Assembly (NCBI RefSeq): GCF_005239225.2 | Contig: NC_133287.1 | Coordinates: 8,289,493 to 8,353,492, forward strand | DNA: 64,000 bases | Direction: 5' to 3' | Source of the DNA: Populus alba | Lineage: Eukaryota; Streptophyta; Magnoliopsida; Malpighiales; Salicaceae | Shown here: positions 1-12,621 of the stretch, piece by piece | Layout of the letters: each line of letters begins with the position of its first letter | How positions within the stretch are numbered: position 1 is the first letter of the stretch | Position numbers and translations under genes: made by a program | The notes under the pieces: model-generated | Databases searched by the model: none | What the model was told of the DNA's origin: nothing | Seen by the model: the letters and a program-made list of their open reading frames with translations, nothing else

Positions 1-485
1 TTTTAGAAAAAAAATTAATTTTTTTTTTCAAATTGATTTTTTTATATTTTTAGATTATTTTAATACACTGATGTCAAAAAGTAAATTTTAAAAAATAAAA
101 AAAAATATTATTTTAATATATTTCTAAGAGAAAAATACTTTAAAAAAACAATCATTATCACAATCTTAAATACTACCAAATCACCTCTTAATATTTGGTT
201 GGTCCTAATTAGGTACCGGGTCTACACTTGCATGACCAAAATTATAATTATCAAATTAGATAACCTTATTTTGGACCAATCAAAAGTATCACCATAATCC
301 TAGCTAACTTTGTAACATCCAATATTTCTGTCCCGAATGGCATCATATCCCAATCTTTTTGGTGATGAGCCAAATTGGGTCACTTTGGTCATTAATAATA
401 CAACCAATAAGTTAGGTAAAAGCTTGACTTAATCTTGTTTTGTTTAATAAATCATTCTTATGAAAACCAAAATGGTACCTCGATA

Positions 486-518
<33 letters not shown>

Positions 519-2061
519 GAAGCTCAATTCATTAAAAAAAAAAAAAAAAAAACCTTAATTTAATCTTCTAAATTTATAACCTATAAAATCTCACACACGA
601 GCTCAATCAAGAAGTTTAATTTCCAATAAAAAAAAATAAGTCAAAAAAAGTGATATCAACTCGTGTTAACCTATTAAACATGTGACCCAAGTCAATTGAC
701 CAGAAACATCAATTATGTTTTGAAAAACCTCAAAATCTAATTTTTAACTAATCAAATGTTGAATGGTTTGGAGAGAAAAATCAATCATATAAAAGGATAA
801 AAGAAAATTAGCAATTATAAGCTCAACCCACTAAACCTAGAGATCAAGTAACCTAATAGAAAGAAAAATGAAAAAAATCATGAAAATTCAATTTTAAAAA
901 AACCATCATTAACTTATGAAAATCTTGACTTGGGCCATTTGACCAGAAGCACTAAATATAGAAAAATCATGAAGCTTAATTCTTAACAAACCAAATATTG
1001 AAGGATGAAATTAAAAAAAAAAAATTCAACCACACAAAAGGATTCGAAAGAAGAAAGAGTAATTAAAAGCCAAAAAATAGGTGTGAGTCCATCCAAGTTA
1101 ACCTACCAAACTCACGAGTTAGGTCATGAGATCAAGATAATCTGGTCAAAAGAAAAATAAAGAAAACCATAAAGCCTATTTTGATATATAAAAAAAAAAT
1201 TCAATGTCAAGTAATGAGATCAAAAAAGAAAATAAGTAAAAAAAAAATGTCAATCCGTGTTAGCTTATAAAACCTGTGACCCGAGCAATTGGGTTAGAAA
1301 CACCAAACCTGGAGAAAGCCTAATTTTTAATAAATCAAATGTTAAAGGATAAAATTAAAAAAAAACACACACACATAAGGATCCAAGAAAGAAAAAAACA
1401 ATTAAAAGAATGATGATCAAATTAAAAAAAAAAAAAAACAAATGAGAGGATGAATAATTTTGGATTGAAGGGTTAAATTGAAAAGAAAAATTAAATTCAC
1501 AATATAATTAAAAGAAGAAACCACCAAAAGAATAAGGAATAAATTAAAAAAATAAAAATATATAATTTTTTTCATCAAACGATGAAATTGAAAACAATTG
1601 AAATTTTTCAAAAAGGGCAAGAAATAAAATCAAGAAATAAAAAAGATTCAAGGACAAAATTGAAGAACAAAAAAATAAATAAATTTATATTGAATGATGC
1701 AACTGAAAAAAAATTTATAAAAAGGCCAAGGACAAATATTGCAAATCAAAAGAATAAGGATCGACACTCAAATACAAGCAACTAAAGGGACTACTATGAA
1801 ATCTTAAATGGTCTGCGCGAATTTCAAGGGAGAAGAGAGAAGGAAAATGAAAAAAAAAAAAAATGTTGTTGGAGACAATCCAGTGAAAAACAACCAACAC
1901 TTGTTATCTCTAAAGAAACAAGACGTCGTGGAGAATTCAATGACACGATGGAAGAAAGTTTTTTAATCCCTCGAGTTAGTCGCACACACCACCTAAAAAC
2001 AATGAAGCGACTGACATGTGTAATGCACGCATTAATAAATTTTTTTTATAAGTAAGTGTAT
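1..2061. repeat. AT-rich dispersed repeats, no gene
   Basis: No supported gene. Bases about 20-180 match the short AT-rich repeat family seen elsewhere in the window (for example near 46.4 kb and 60.2 kb). From about 640 to 1,360 a degenerate unit recurs several times: a phrase like 'gttaacctattaaacatgtg' followed by 'gaccagaaacac' and 'aaaatctaatttttaac'. The same family appears near 11.2-12.5 kb and, reversed, near 39.4 and 48.5-49.3 kb. Short open frames at 1.4-1.9 kb are by-products of low complexity. Confidence 0.55.
488..516. repeat. (CA)n microsatellite
   Basis: About 14 uninterrupted CA dinucleotides, followed by a poly-A run at about 533-552. Confidence 0.9.
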
Positions 2062-2504
2062 TTTAAAAAAAAACACACACTTATAACCTAAGAGTTGTTT
2101 TTTTTTTTTTTTTTACTTTTTTAAGTACAATATAATGACCAATTGCTCTTAGAATCAAGATTCTCTAGGCATGGCTTCAAGGTCTTTTGTGTCATTTTCA
2201 TAGAGGTTTTTTCATAGTAATTATTTAGTTCTAGGAGCAACGTGGTAATTTTATTTAGAATCAAGATTCTCCAGGCATGACTTGAAGGTCTTTTGTGTCA
2301 TTTCATAGAGGTTTTTTCATAGTAATTATTTAGTTCTAGAAGCAACGTGGTAATTTTAAATACTTCTAGTAAATTACCACGTTGCTTTTAGAACTAAATA
2401 ATTACTATGAAAAACCTCTATGAAATGACACAAAAGATATTGAATCCATGCCTTGAGAATCTTGATTCTAAGAGCAATTGGGTCATTATATTGTGCTTAA
2501 AAAA

Positions 2505-2559
<55 letters not shown>

Positions 2560-2580
2560 CCCTTAGGTTGTGCTTTTTTA
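2062..2580. mobile_element. Fold-back (MITE-like) element with a duplicated arm
   Basis: The sequence from about 2127 ('aatataatgaccaattgctc') through 'gaatcaagattctc', 'catagaggttttttcatag' and 'agcaacgtggtaatttt' is repeated almost exactly in inverted form at 2372-2505. The left arm carries the inner block twice in direct orientation (about 2155-2250 and 2260-2355); the right arm carries it once. The outer flanks are also weakly complementary ('aacctaag' near 2085 and 'cttaggtt' near 2563). The apex lies near 2360-2370. A (TA)n run at about 2505-2556 interrupts the right arm. No protein is encoded. This fits a non-autonomous fold-back transposon; clean target-site duplications were not identified. 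Confidence 0.65.
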
Positions 2581-4388
2581 TTATTATTTTTAAAAGTATT
2601 CAAGTAATTTTACTATGAATTTTTTTTTAAATAAGCTGCACCTTAATAAATATAAAATAACAAATAAATCACGTGAAAAAAACCTTTCTTCCTATAAACC
2701 CAGTTCAATTGATTCTTTTGTGAATGTCAATATATATAATATATATATAAAACTTAATCATTAAAGAATCTGTCGACTTGTTAAAATAATTTATCTTACA
2801 AGTATTCCAATTATCTCGAACCATAACAGCCATCAAGTACTATTCATTTAGCCATGCCAAAATCCACATCATCCTTGAAGTTTTCTGTCTACATTTTGTT
2901 ATTTTATGATTTCTTGACCGTTGATTAAAAAAGCGAAAGCAAATAAATGAGATATTGTGTCGCAACCTAACATATCGACGATAAACGAAGAACTGCTCAT
3001 CTTTCCAAATAAAAAATAGTTTCAGATTTATTAGGTAGAAAAAACAAAACTTGATGTCAACTCTACTGTGAGAGTAAATTATAATTAACTTATTTCTAAA
3101 TATATTTGCAACCTAACCATTTTCATCCATTTCATGTTATTTTTCCAAGTTACTTGTTTTTTCAAGAAATAGAGAAAACAAAATAGATAAAATGAAAATA
3201 TTAATGAAAAAAAATATTTTTAGAAATAATATTAAATTAAACATGATCTTAAAAAGACTAGCTAATAACTTTTTAGAATTAGAGAGATTATTTAATTTAT
3301 TTTGTAAAACTAGATAAACTAATTTATAACTTACTCCAGGCAAGCGAGCAAAAGATTTAAATGTAAAGTTTTTCTTTCTTAATCAATTTTCACCTACCAA
3401 TGTCAAATTTTTATACTATCATGTTCGGTAATGGTAGCTTTTGTTTATTATTTAACTAAAGAGAAAAAATTAATTATTCAAATAACTTTTATTTTTTATA
3501 TTGAACATATAATTATATTTCAAATCTTAATTTTGTAAAATCTAAAATAACCTAATTTTTATTCATTAAGATTTTTTTTCATGCAAAAATTCATCTCATA
3601 TCAATTTTAATTTTTAAAACTTAATTTTTTAATCACAATTAAAAATTTTTTCTTAAAATATATATTTTTTAAAAAATTAAACCCACAAAAATTATCACAA
3701 TATTAAATATAATTTTAATATGTGTTTTACACCATAATAGTTTTTTGAATTATATTTGAAAAGACAGCATAAACTGAATTTTTTTAAAAATAAATTTAAC
3801 AAAAGAGGTGGTTACAATTTGGCAAGACATTTGGATGGTCACCAAACTACAAAGCAATCCTTGGTACGATTTATGTCCTAATCAATTTCTTTTCTTGTCT
3901 GAATTTTCATTCTCCCGTACAATAAAAAAACCCCATAAAGTCATAATCTTCGCCTCTTATTTCCCTCTTTTAACAGATAACATAACACCCAATAATACAC
4001 CTTTGCCCCATTCATCATATCTCTTTCCTATTGCCTACTAATCATTCTTAATTCTCAACCTAATCTGAAAAAACACTCATTAACCCACAATCTTCCTGCT
4101 TGGTACCCTCTCCTCTTTTAATGGTATTTTTTTTATTTAGCTCCATCCACTGATGCACAAGGCTTGTACTTTGGGTGCTGTTTGTCCGCTTCTCAAACAG
4201 CAGGAAGAATCTCTTCTTTCCCTACAAAAATAAACTTCTTTTCTCTTAATTATTAGTAAAGTATCAACTAATACCAAACCCCAATGAAGCCCTTTTCATT
4301 TTTATAGGTTAAGCTTCAAGGAAAATACACATTCATCTCTCTCCTTCATTTCCACCTTCTCCCTCTAATCTAAACTAGTCAAGGCTTC
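2581..4388. other. Intergenic, AT-rich; kinase promoter side
   Basis: No gene is supported. The open frame at 3808-4041 has no recognisable domain and lies in a low-complexity stretch. The final several hundred bases are probably the distal promoter of the kinase gene. Confidence 0.5.
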
Positions 4389-4624
4389 ACCTATACATAA
4401 ATACATACATACATTTCCTTAATTCATGTACACAAGGACCATAACCCATTAAAGTCCATCTCTCTCTTTCCCATCTCTCTCTCTAGTCTATGTAGATTAT
4501 GGCAAATTCTCCACCACCCTTGAAGCAAAGGAGGCATCAGCTTTAACTTTTTTATATTCTCTCTCTCTCTCTCTCTCTTTTCTGGTTTTTGGGTGTTTGT
4601 GCATTCATTGAGATCTGTTTCAAA
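4389..4624 (+). promoter_or_regulatory. Probable core promoter and 5' UTR of the kinase gene
   Basis: A TATA-like stretch (tatacataaata, about 4392-4403) is followed by pyrimidine-rich sequence typical of plant leaders, including a CT tract at 4559-4578. The first ATG that opens the kinase frame is at 4625. The transcription start itself is inferred. Confidence 0.35.
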
Positions 4625-7360
4625 ATGGGGTTCCTTGAAGGTTCTTGTTTAAACACAGAAGAGCCCCCAAATAGCTCTACTAGTGATGCTCTGTCCACTG
4701 CTACTTTCAGAGCCAAAGACCTATACTTCGAGCATCATTATGAGCGAAAAATGAAAGCTTTTTGGTCAAAAATGTTTTGGCAATTTGGTTTGGCCTGTTT
4801 TGTGCCAAATAAGAGTGATGGAACCAGTAAGGAAAGTAATAAGAAGAACGCAGATTTAGAGCACAACAAGGCATGGTTGTTGGCAGAGTCTGGTGGCTGT
4901 GGTGGTGCAGAGTTAACAAATGCTGATCCACAATCAGTTCACTCTTCTTTCAGGTTCAGTTTATGCTCTCAAGTTGAGCTTGAGTCAATGAACATGAATT
5001 CTTCAGCTACTGTTTTGATGGTGAATTTGGACAATGGATTGAATGAGACTAGAGCTAAAGAGCTTAAATGGAGGAGAATTCAGTCGCTTGAGAGAAGTAT
5101 CTCTCCAGTTGCAAATTCTTTGGTCAGATTCAGTTATAGTGAAATTCTTGCTGCTACTAATAATTTCTCAAAAGGTAAGAAATGGGTAACTTCTGTTTTT
5201 TGTTTTGAATCTTAAAGCTTGTTTCTTTTTTGAGATTTTGATTTGTTTTTGTTGTGATGGGTAGGTAGAGTTTTGGGCAGGGGAGCTTTGAGCTTTGTCT
5301 TTAGAGGTAAAGTTGGGTTCTTGAGGACTGCTGTGGCAATTAAGAGATTAGACAAGGAGGATAAAGAGGCTTCAAAGGCATTCTGTAGAGAATTAATGAT
5401 TGCTAGTTCTCTTTACCACTCAAATATTGTGCCTCTTGTCGGGTTCTGTATTGATCCAGATGAGGGCTTGTTCTTGGTGTACAGATATGTATCTGGTGGC
5501 AGCTTAGAGCGCCATTTGCACGGTATACTTTCTTGTTCTTTAATTTGGGATTTTGAAATTTGATTGAATTTTTGGAATTTTAGTAATTTTTGGAGTACTA
5601 CCTTTTGTAGATAAGAAGAAAGGGAAGGGAGGAGCTAAGGGTTCTTCAGGCCTTCCCTGGTCTGTGAGATATAAGGTTGCACTTGGAATTGCACAAGCAA
5701 TTGCATATTTGCATAATGGAACTGAAAGATGTGTTGTTCATAGAGATATTAAACCCTCAAATATACTCCTTTCTTCCAAGAAAGTTCCCAAGGTAAGGGC
5801 TTGTTTCATGGATTACAATCTCTTATTTAAGTGGTTCTATGGTATTCAGAATCAATTTAAGCTATGCATGTTATTTTTATTGATAAAAAATGACAATTAT
5901 GCTTGCAGTTGTGTGATTTTGGTTTGGCTACTTGGACTTCTGCACCTTCAGTCCCTTTCCTTTGTAAAACTGTCAAGGGAACATTTGGGTATGAACTGAA
6001 ACAAACTTATGACAAAAGAAACCATATATGTTCTTTTTAATGGTTCGACAAATTTATTCTTTTTTTTTTCCCCTCATTTGCTAATATAAATCTTAAATGT
6101 GCAGCTACTTGGCTCCTGAGTATTTCCAGCATGGGAAAATATCCGATAAGACCGATGTGTATGCTTTTGGTGTGGTCCTATTGGAACTAATTTCTGGAAG
6201 GAAGCCAATTGAAGCAACGAAACCACTGGGGGAAGAGAATTTGGTCCTATGGGTAGGTTACTGAATTAGTTTCCTTTTAACTTTCCATCGGTCCCTTTGA
6301 CTTTGTGATGTTTGAGTGAATGACCCTGCTATAAGCTTCCATAGATAAATAGGGCTTTCTGTTACTCAATGCCATAGTCTACAAACCACATTCTGAGAAT
6401 AACTATTAGATTAGGTCAAGACTTGAATCAGATGTTGAGCAAAAAGCGTTTCTTTGTAAACTTTAAGCAATATAACTTGCTTTGTTAGGATGGAATTGTT
6501 CTGTCCTCTTGTTCTATGAACAGGGATTTATGCATCATTTTTTCTCTGCTGGTCCTAGCGAAATGGATTTATGAACAGGCTTTCGCTTGACTTCATCAAT
6601 TCCTTCTAGTTTACTTTCAACCTCAACTATCTGACTTCTTTAGTCAAAGCATGAACTATTATGCAATTTTCACCCCAGAATCATGCACAAATTGACCAAA
6701 TTTCTTGTAGCTGATGCATCATGTGGAGGATGAGTTTGTTTTGCTGTCTCATGGTTTACTATTTTGAAGAATTCTATCAACGTTAAACTTCACTATGATT
6801 TTTGCCTTCAATCTCTAATAAAACCATGTGCTGTTGCTTTGGCAACAAGGTCACTCATATTAGGATTTGATTGCATTATGAAAAATCATTTTGACTTGAG
6901 CAAATAGCAAACGGCTCTATCTTAGATATTGGCCATTTGTTCACAACATGATGACATTTATGCCTTTATTATTGGATGTGAAATTGACATCATGGACTCT
7001 GCAATCTTTTTCCAGGCTAAACCCCTGTTGCAGAAGGGAAAGGTAGCCATTGAGGAGTTGCTTGATCCACGACTTAAATGCACTTTGAGAAATACAACTA
7101 AAATAACCCAGATGATCCAGGCTGCCGCTGCCTGCATAAGCAATGAAGAATCTCGAAGACCAGGAATAGACGAAATTATTGGCATATTGAGAGGTGAAGA
7201 ACAACCATTCTACTCAAATAGGAAGAAATCCAATTTTTCCGGGATTATAGATTGTTACCCTCAACTACAGCAGACAAAAAGTGAGATGAATAGTCACTTA
7301 GCTTTGGCTATGTTAGGAGTTTCAGAATTTGAGGATGATGACCACCTTTATTGTCGTTAA
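4625..7360 (+). CDS. Receptor-like cytoplasmic serine/threonine kinase
   Basis: Exons are 4625-5174, 5265-5522, 5611-5792, 5909-5988, 6105-6252 and 7016-7360. All introns are GT-AG and the exons join in frame to give 520 aa. The first 165 or so residues are a Ser/Asn-rich tail with no transmembrane segment or signal peptide. The kinase domain follows: Gly-rich loop GRGALSFVF (188-196), ATP-binding Lys210 in VAIKRL, catalytic HRDIKPSN (313-320), DFG (333-335), activation segment ending in APE (360-362). All key catalytic residues are present, so it should be active and phosphorylate Ser/Thr of signalling partners. Lack of an ectodomain places it among receptor-like cytoplasmic kinases. Gly2 and Cys8 could permit lipid anchoring, but the myristoylation context is not ideal. 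The ATG at 4625 is chosen because the frame upstream has no other ATG. The substrate and exact subfamily are not determined. Confidence 0.93.
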
Positions 7361-8501
7361 AAAAACATGGTATATTCAACTTTCTGATTTTTCTTTTTGG
7401 TTTTTTTGCTTGGAGAGAGAATCCTAGAAATCAGAATCAAAAAGAGTGTTGAAATTGTAAATAGGAAAAAAGAATTTGCTGGGAATTGTGTAAATAGCTA
7501 AAATTTGGCTGCCACAGCACCTATGGCAAACATGATTTTAAGGTTAGACTTCTAATATTATATTCTTCGAAGCAATGTGCTGATTTTCTAGTTATCTTCC
7601 CTCTCTGATTCTAAAGACCCTGAGTAATAGATTCATTTCAAGGTTAGACGTCTGATTGTATATTTTCTTAAACACAGTATGCAGTTTGACTTATTTTCTT
7701 TACTTGTTGATTGCAGAAAAGCTTGAATGTATGCATATATCGCTTGTGCCTGTGTGTGTTGTGTGTTGTGGCCTTAATAAGTGGAACAAAACAAGTTTGA
7801 ATCAAGAAATGTGAATTCTGAATTATCGAGGCCATAACTTGATTACCAGCATATGGTTTTTGAATGAATCTTCCAACATGACTGCAGAACTGGAAGATCA
7901 CACTGTAGTAAATAGCCAAGGAATTGAACATCCTATGACCATAAAACGGTACTATGGTCATTTTTTTCTGTGCATCTAAAATTTTCTGAAACAGGGGTTA
8001 TATTTTATAGTGTGGATGGTAATGCGGTAACTATTGTAATTATGGTTTAAAAAAAGTTGTTTTATAAAAAAAAATTTTAATTGAGGTTGGGTTGAAAAAA
8101 TAGATATTTGGTTAAAACTGTGGTTGAAATTAAGATTAAAGAAAAAAGTAGTTTAATGTGTTTGGTTAAGAATATTTTTGAAATTGAGGTTATAAAATAA
8201 TTTAAAATAATATATATTAAGAATGCTTCGTGGGGATTAGAAAGCATGCAAGGGGCAACGTCTATTTTTTACCACAGAACCGCGTTGCTGTTGCCCTATC
8301 ACTTTCAGAATACTCAAGATACCAAATTGCTCATATTGAAACATGAGGTGATAAAGATGTTTGTGCTGTAACTACCAGATCAAGTCCGTGTCAATCAAAA
8401 TTCAGATGGACTTAGCCTCTGCCTTTCACAACCACGAATTACATTACTTCCCGAGTAAAAAATAACAGTGCAAAGAAGAGGAAAGGATATATGTTGTAAC
8501 A
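7361..8501. other. Convergent 3' flanks of kinase and polcalcin genes
   Basis: This holds the 3' UTR of the kinase on the left and that of the polcalcin on the right; the two genes converge. Between about 8020 and 8225 lies AT-rich dispersed repeat sequence. No further gene is supported; the frame at 7668-7961 (-) has no recognisable domain. Confidence 0.5.
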
Positions 8502-8747
8502 TTAAAATATCTTAGCAACATCTTTCATCAGGCCACTGTTAGCCTTGGCAAAATCTAAGAACTCCTGGAATGATATGAATCCATCACCATCAGTATCAAT
8601 CTCAGCCATCATGCGCTTGATCTCCTCTGCTGTGACTGAACCGAGGGTCTTCAAGCAATCGCCGAGCTCCGCTGCAGAGATTTGGCCATCACCGTTCAAG
8701 TCGAAACGCTTGAAAATGCGCTCCAGCTCAGGCCTTTCGTCAGCCAT
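8502..8747 (-). CDS. Polcalcin-like two-EF-hand calcium-binding protein
   Basis: Intronless gene of 81 aa. Two canonical EF-hand loops are visible: DLNGDGQISAAE (16-27) and DTDGDGFISFQE (51-62), each with Asp at 1, 3/5 and Glu at 12, so both should bind calcium. The protein starts MADERPELERIFKRFD and ends KDVAKIF, the layout and length (about 80 aa) of polcalcins. These are small cytosolic calcium sensors, mostly pollen-expressed and known as minor cross-reactive allergens. There is no signal peptide or extra domain. The start is the first ATG of the frame. Polcalcins are thought to act as dimers in calcium signalling of pollen tubes; that role here is by family, not shown. The gene could also be described as a short CML protein. 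Confidence 0.93.
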   Translation of the reverse strand: MADERPELERIFKRFDLNGDGQISAAELGDCLKTLGSVTAEEIKRMMAEIDTDGDGFISFQEFLDFAKANSGLMKDVAKIF

Positions 8748-9660
8748 GTTGGTGTGAGTGTGTTTTGGATCCTAGCCTTGTGATTTTGAAGGAGGATGAC
8801 TGGGAGTTAAAGGAGCTGGGTTCTTAAAGGGATGATAACCAATGAACTCGGAATAGGAACGGATCACCTGAAAACTCTCAACTATTTGTCGACAGATATC
8901 CTAGGGTTGAACTTGACCAATCAAAACATAGAAATTGTTCGAAGAAACGACAGAAAAATCAGGACAAAACATTGGATGTCAATCATTCGACACAATCACT
9001 AACTATTTGTTGTTTACTTGACGTGGAAGGCAGGACACAAGTCCCACAGTGAAAAATAAGATATGTTATCGGTTAAAACAGTCAGCTTGTCAAATAATGC
9101 AGAGTTATAATTGTAGTGATGACTACTGTAGATTTTTTTAATTTTTTTTTATCATTTGGACTTGTGTACAGGAAAATGTCTCAATTTTGACAGGAACTAA
9201 TGGGAAAATTCTTCTGTTGTCTCAACAATATTAAGCACTTCATCACAACTTGATTGAGTTTAGATTTCCACTTGGAGGTCTCAAAGTCAGAATAATGTTC
9301 AAATACCGAGAGACTTGATATTAATTAAAATTAAAAACTTAAAAAAAAAAAAAAAAAAAACTAAAAGAGAATGAGAAGTTATCGTAGTGGACATTAATTT
9401 CCCTATTCATTGAATAATAAAGTGATGAAATTGCTTTCAATTATTTTTTATAAATTGTATGGGGATAGTTTGGTATTTATTTTATAAAATTACTAATTAA
9501 AACCTAAAATAAAAATATATAATGCCTATTACTCAGACACGTTTTAATTTATTTTTTTTAAAATAGTATGATTTTTTTGATGCCTTTAAAGACAAAACCA
9601 ACTTAACTCTTTAACAAAGAATTTTTTTTTATTTTATTTTACATTGATTTTATTTTATAT
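8748..9660. other. Upstream region of polcalcin; no gene
   Basis: The first few hundred bases are the presumed promoter of the minus-strand polcalcin gene. No strong TATA box was recognised; ctttaaga (about 8824-8831, reverse) is the only weak candidate. A poly-A run of about 20 lies at 9341-9360. Nothing else is seen. Confidence 0.4.
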
Positions 9661-12560
9661 TTGAAGGTTACATTGCACTCGCCATTATTTGGACAATCCC
9701 TAAGCTATTCGGATGGCGTGTGCGAGGCCTTCCAACCATCAAACATCGCCTTTTGAAATGATATTTGAAAGGTCTCAAGGCGCTCCAACCTCATAGGTGG
9801 CATATGTTTCAAAATTCTTGATGGTTTGGTGTTAGCGACCATGTTTTCCCTTTTTCTCTATCTGTTTACCTGGATTTTCATATCAATCCCTTAAAAATTT
9901 CAGAATAACCCTTTAATTTGTTGATTTTTCAGATTTGATCTCTTTTTTTATCTGGAATAATTTATAAATTTGGTTTGCTTTTCCAATTTCATCCCTCTTT
10001 TCAAATTTGGTTCCTCTTATTTTTATTACTATTTGTTTTGTTTAAAATCATTTTTTTAAATTACTTTTATTTACTATTTCACTTTTTTTTTATTTTTTTT
10101 CCTATTAGATTTGATCTTCATTCTTTTTCATTGTCAATTTTTTTTGCTTTAACAAGTTTTTTAAATTGATATTTTTAAATTGGTTTGTAATACACTTCTT
10201 GATTGGACCTGGATCCAGGGTTTCACAAGTTGCAGGTTTTAAAAATTTAACCAAGTTTAAGATGTTTTCCCTGGTTCACTTGGTTTTTTTCCTTTTATCT
10301 AAGTTATATTTTTCTTATTTTCATCATTCAAGTATTTATTCAATTGGAGACTGAGTTTTTTTTTTTTTTTTTTAACTTGCTTTCTATGGAATTTCTTGTT
10401 GGTCTTGAAAATGACTCAACTATCTAGGGTTCTTCTGTGAAATTTCTTGTTTTTATATCATTTATTTAAAATTATTTATTTTAATTTTATCATTCAACAT
10501 TTAATGTATTGAAAATTGATCTTTGTGCTTTTTTTCCTTTCCTTTCAAATGATTTTTTTTTTTTTTTTTTATGAGGTTATCCTAATCTTATGTCTATTGT
10601 TACGGAATTTGTGAGTTTACCTGGTTTAACTATTTTTTTTTACTTTTTTTTTTTTGTAATTTTGCCCTCCAATATTGGGTTTTTCTATACTTCAAATGAG
10701 CTCATGTCAGGTTCTTTTTACTTTTTTTTTCATTATTTGTTTTTGTTAATTTATTTTTTGTTTGCATTTTTTATTCATATTATTTAAATTACCAATTAAT
10801 TCAATGACTCATATCTCAATTGTTTTTTTTTTAACATTTTTGAAAAAAACATTTAACCAACTTGCGGCGGAATGCGGACCACAAATATAGATTGCGCTCG
10901 GAGATCTTAGGTTCAAATCTTGTAAGAATAGGAGAAGTTGCTTCATTTTGTAGTTTAAGATTAGATAATTCATATGCGCTAGGTCATGTCAAGTGAACAT
11001 AAAAAATATTCAAATGTTACTTCTTAGAGGAAAAAAATTCTCATGTGAGAGTTGATTTAATATGATTCAATTGACTTTACAAATTCAAAAAAAACCTAGA
11101 CGACCTTCAAAAACAGTTTGACTAAAACAAATTCAATATGATATCTTTTTTTTAATATTAAGAGAAGAACATATTGTATTGACTTTGATTAACATAGGTT
11201 AAAATGTCAAATCCATAATCCAGGTTATATGAATATGATAAACTCATATAAAATATATTAAAATAAATTATGAAGCCTAATTCTCAATCACCTCAATGTT
11301 AAAAGATGAAATTAAAAAAAAAATCAATAAAAAAAGACCTAAAAAACAACCCGAGTTAACTTGTCAAACTTGCGATTCGGATCATAAGACCGAGATAACC
11401 CCATAGAAAGTAAATAAATAAAAATTACAAAATCTAATTCTCAATCAACCCAATGATGAAATATGAGATTAAAAAAATCAATTAAAAAACAAAAAAAAAA
11501 ACCCGAGTTAATCCATTAAACTTATAACCTGAGTCATGAGACAAAGATAACCTCTTAAAAATAAAATAAAATAAAATAAAAACTAATTTAACTCGGTTAA
11601 CCTACCAAATATGTGATCTTGATCATGAGACTAAGATAACTCCATAAAGAATAAATCAAAACAAATTATAAAACTCAATTCTCAATCGACCATGTCAGAT
11701 ACAATGTTGAACAAAGATATTTGTAAGAAATTAATTAAACAAATGACATAAAAAAATAAGTCAAGTCAATCCGGGTTAACTCATTAAGCATTATTCTCAG
11801 GTCATGAGGTCGAGATAACTTAATAAAAGTAAATTAAAATAAATCATAAAGTCTAATTTCAAATGAAACACAATATTAAATGATAAAACTAGAAAAAAAA
11901 AAAAGTCAATTAAAAAAATAATTTAGTCAATTAGACTAATCCACTAAACTTGCAACCTGAATCATGAGACGAGAACAACTCAATAAAAATAAAATCCAAC
12001 GTTGAAGGACCCGTCACTCGAGTTTTGGGACCGAGATAACTTATTAGAAAGAAAATTAAAAAAACTAATCAATTTAACCAGAGTTAAAATGTCAAAACTT
12101 GCAACCCTAATAATGAGATTAAGATATCCTTTGTAGAAAGCAGATCAAAACAGATTATGAAACTTCAATTCCCAACCGATTGATATTGAATGATTAAATT
12201 GAAAAAAAATTAAGAAAAAATGAACATAAAAAACAACCTAATTCAACTTGGGTTACCTGTCAAATATTATTCTCAAGTCATGAGACCAAAAAAACATAAT
12301 AGAAAACAAAGAAAAAAAAATATAAAGTTTAATTCTCAATCAAATCAATATTAAAGGATAAAATAATAAAAAATTAATTAAAAAAAATCTAATCAACCAA
12401 GTTAACTCCCAAAAACTAATGATCCATATTATGAGAATACGACAACCAAATAAAAAAATAATTTTAACTATTAAAAAATAAAATAAAAAAAGCATTCATT
12501 GAATAAAAATCAAAGAAAAAAAACAAAATATTATTCCAATAAATAGCATAACCCGCCTTC
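9661..12560. repeat. Dispersed repeat block with degenerate internal array
   Basis: 9.66-10.85 kb is T-rich repeat sequence without a coding frame. From about 11,190 to 12,480 a unit of roughly 100-180 bp recurs about eight times with heavy decay. Each unit holds a phrase like 'gttaac..(t)caaacttg', then 'atcatgaga', 'cgagataac' and 'aattctcaatc'. The same phrases occur near 0.7-1.3 kb, and reversed near 39.4 and 49.0 kb. It is probably debris of a common repeat family; no transposase or polymerase is visible. A B-box-like sequence (ggttcaaatc, about 10,910) may mark an old SINE fragment. Confidence 0.5.
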
Positions 12561-12621
12561 TTTTAGGTTTTTTTTTTTTTTTAATGTGCCGGAGAAAAAC
12601 AAGATATTTGAGTTCAAATCA

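Noticed and set aside
2418..2603. Frame with a long Tyr-Ile repeat
   Set aside because: It is simply the translation of a (TA)n microsatellite.
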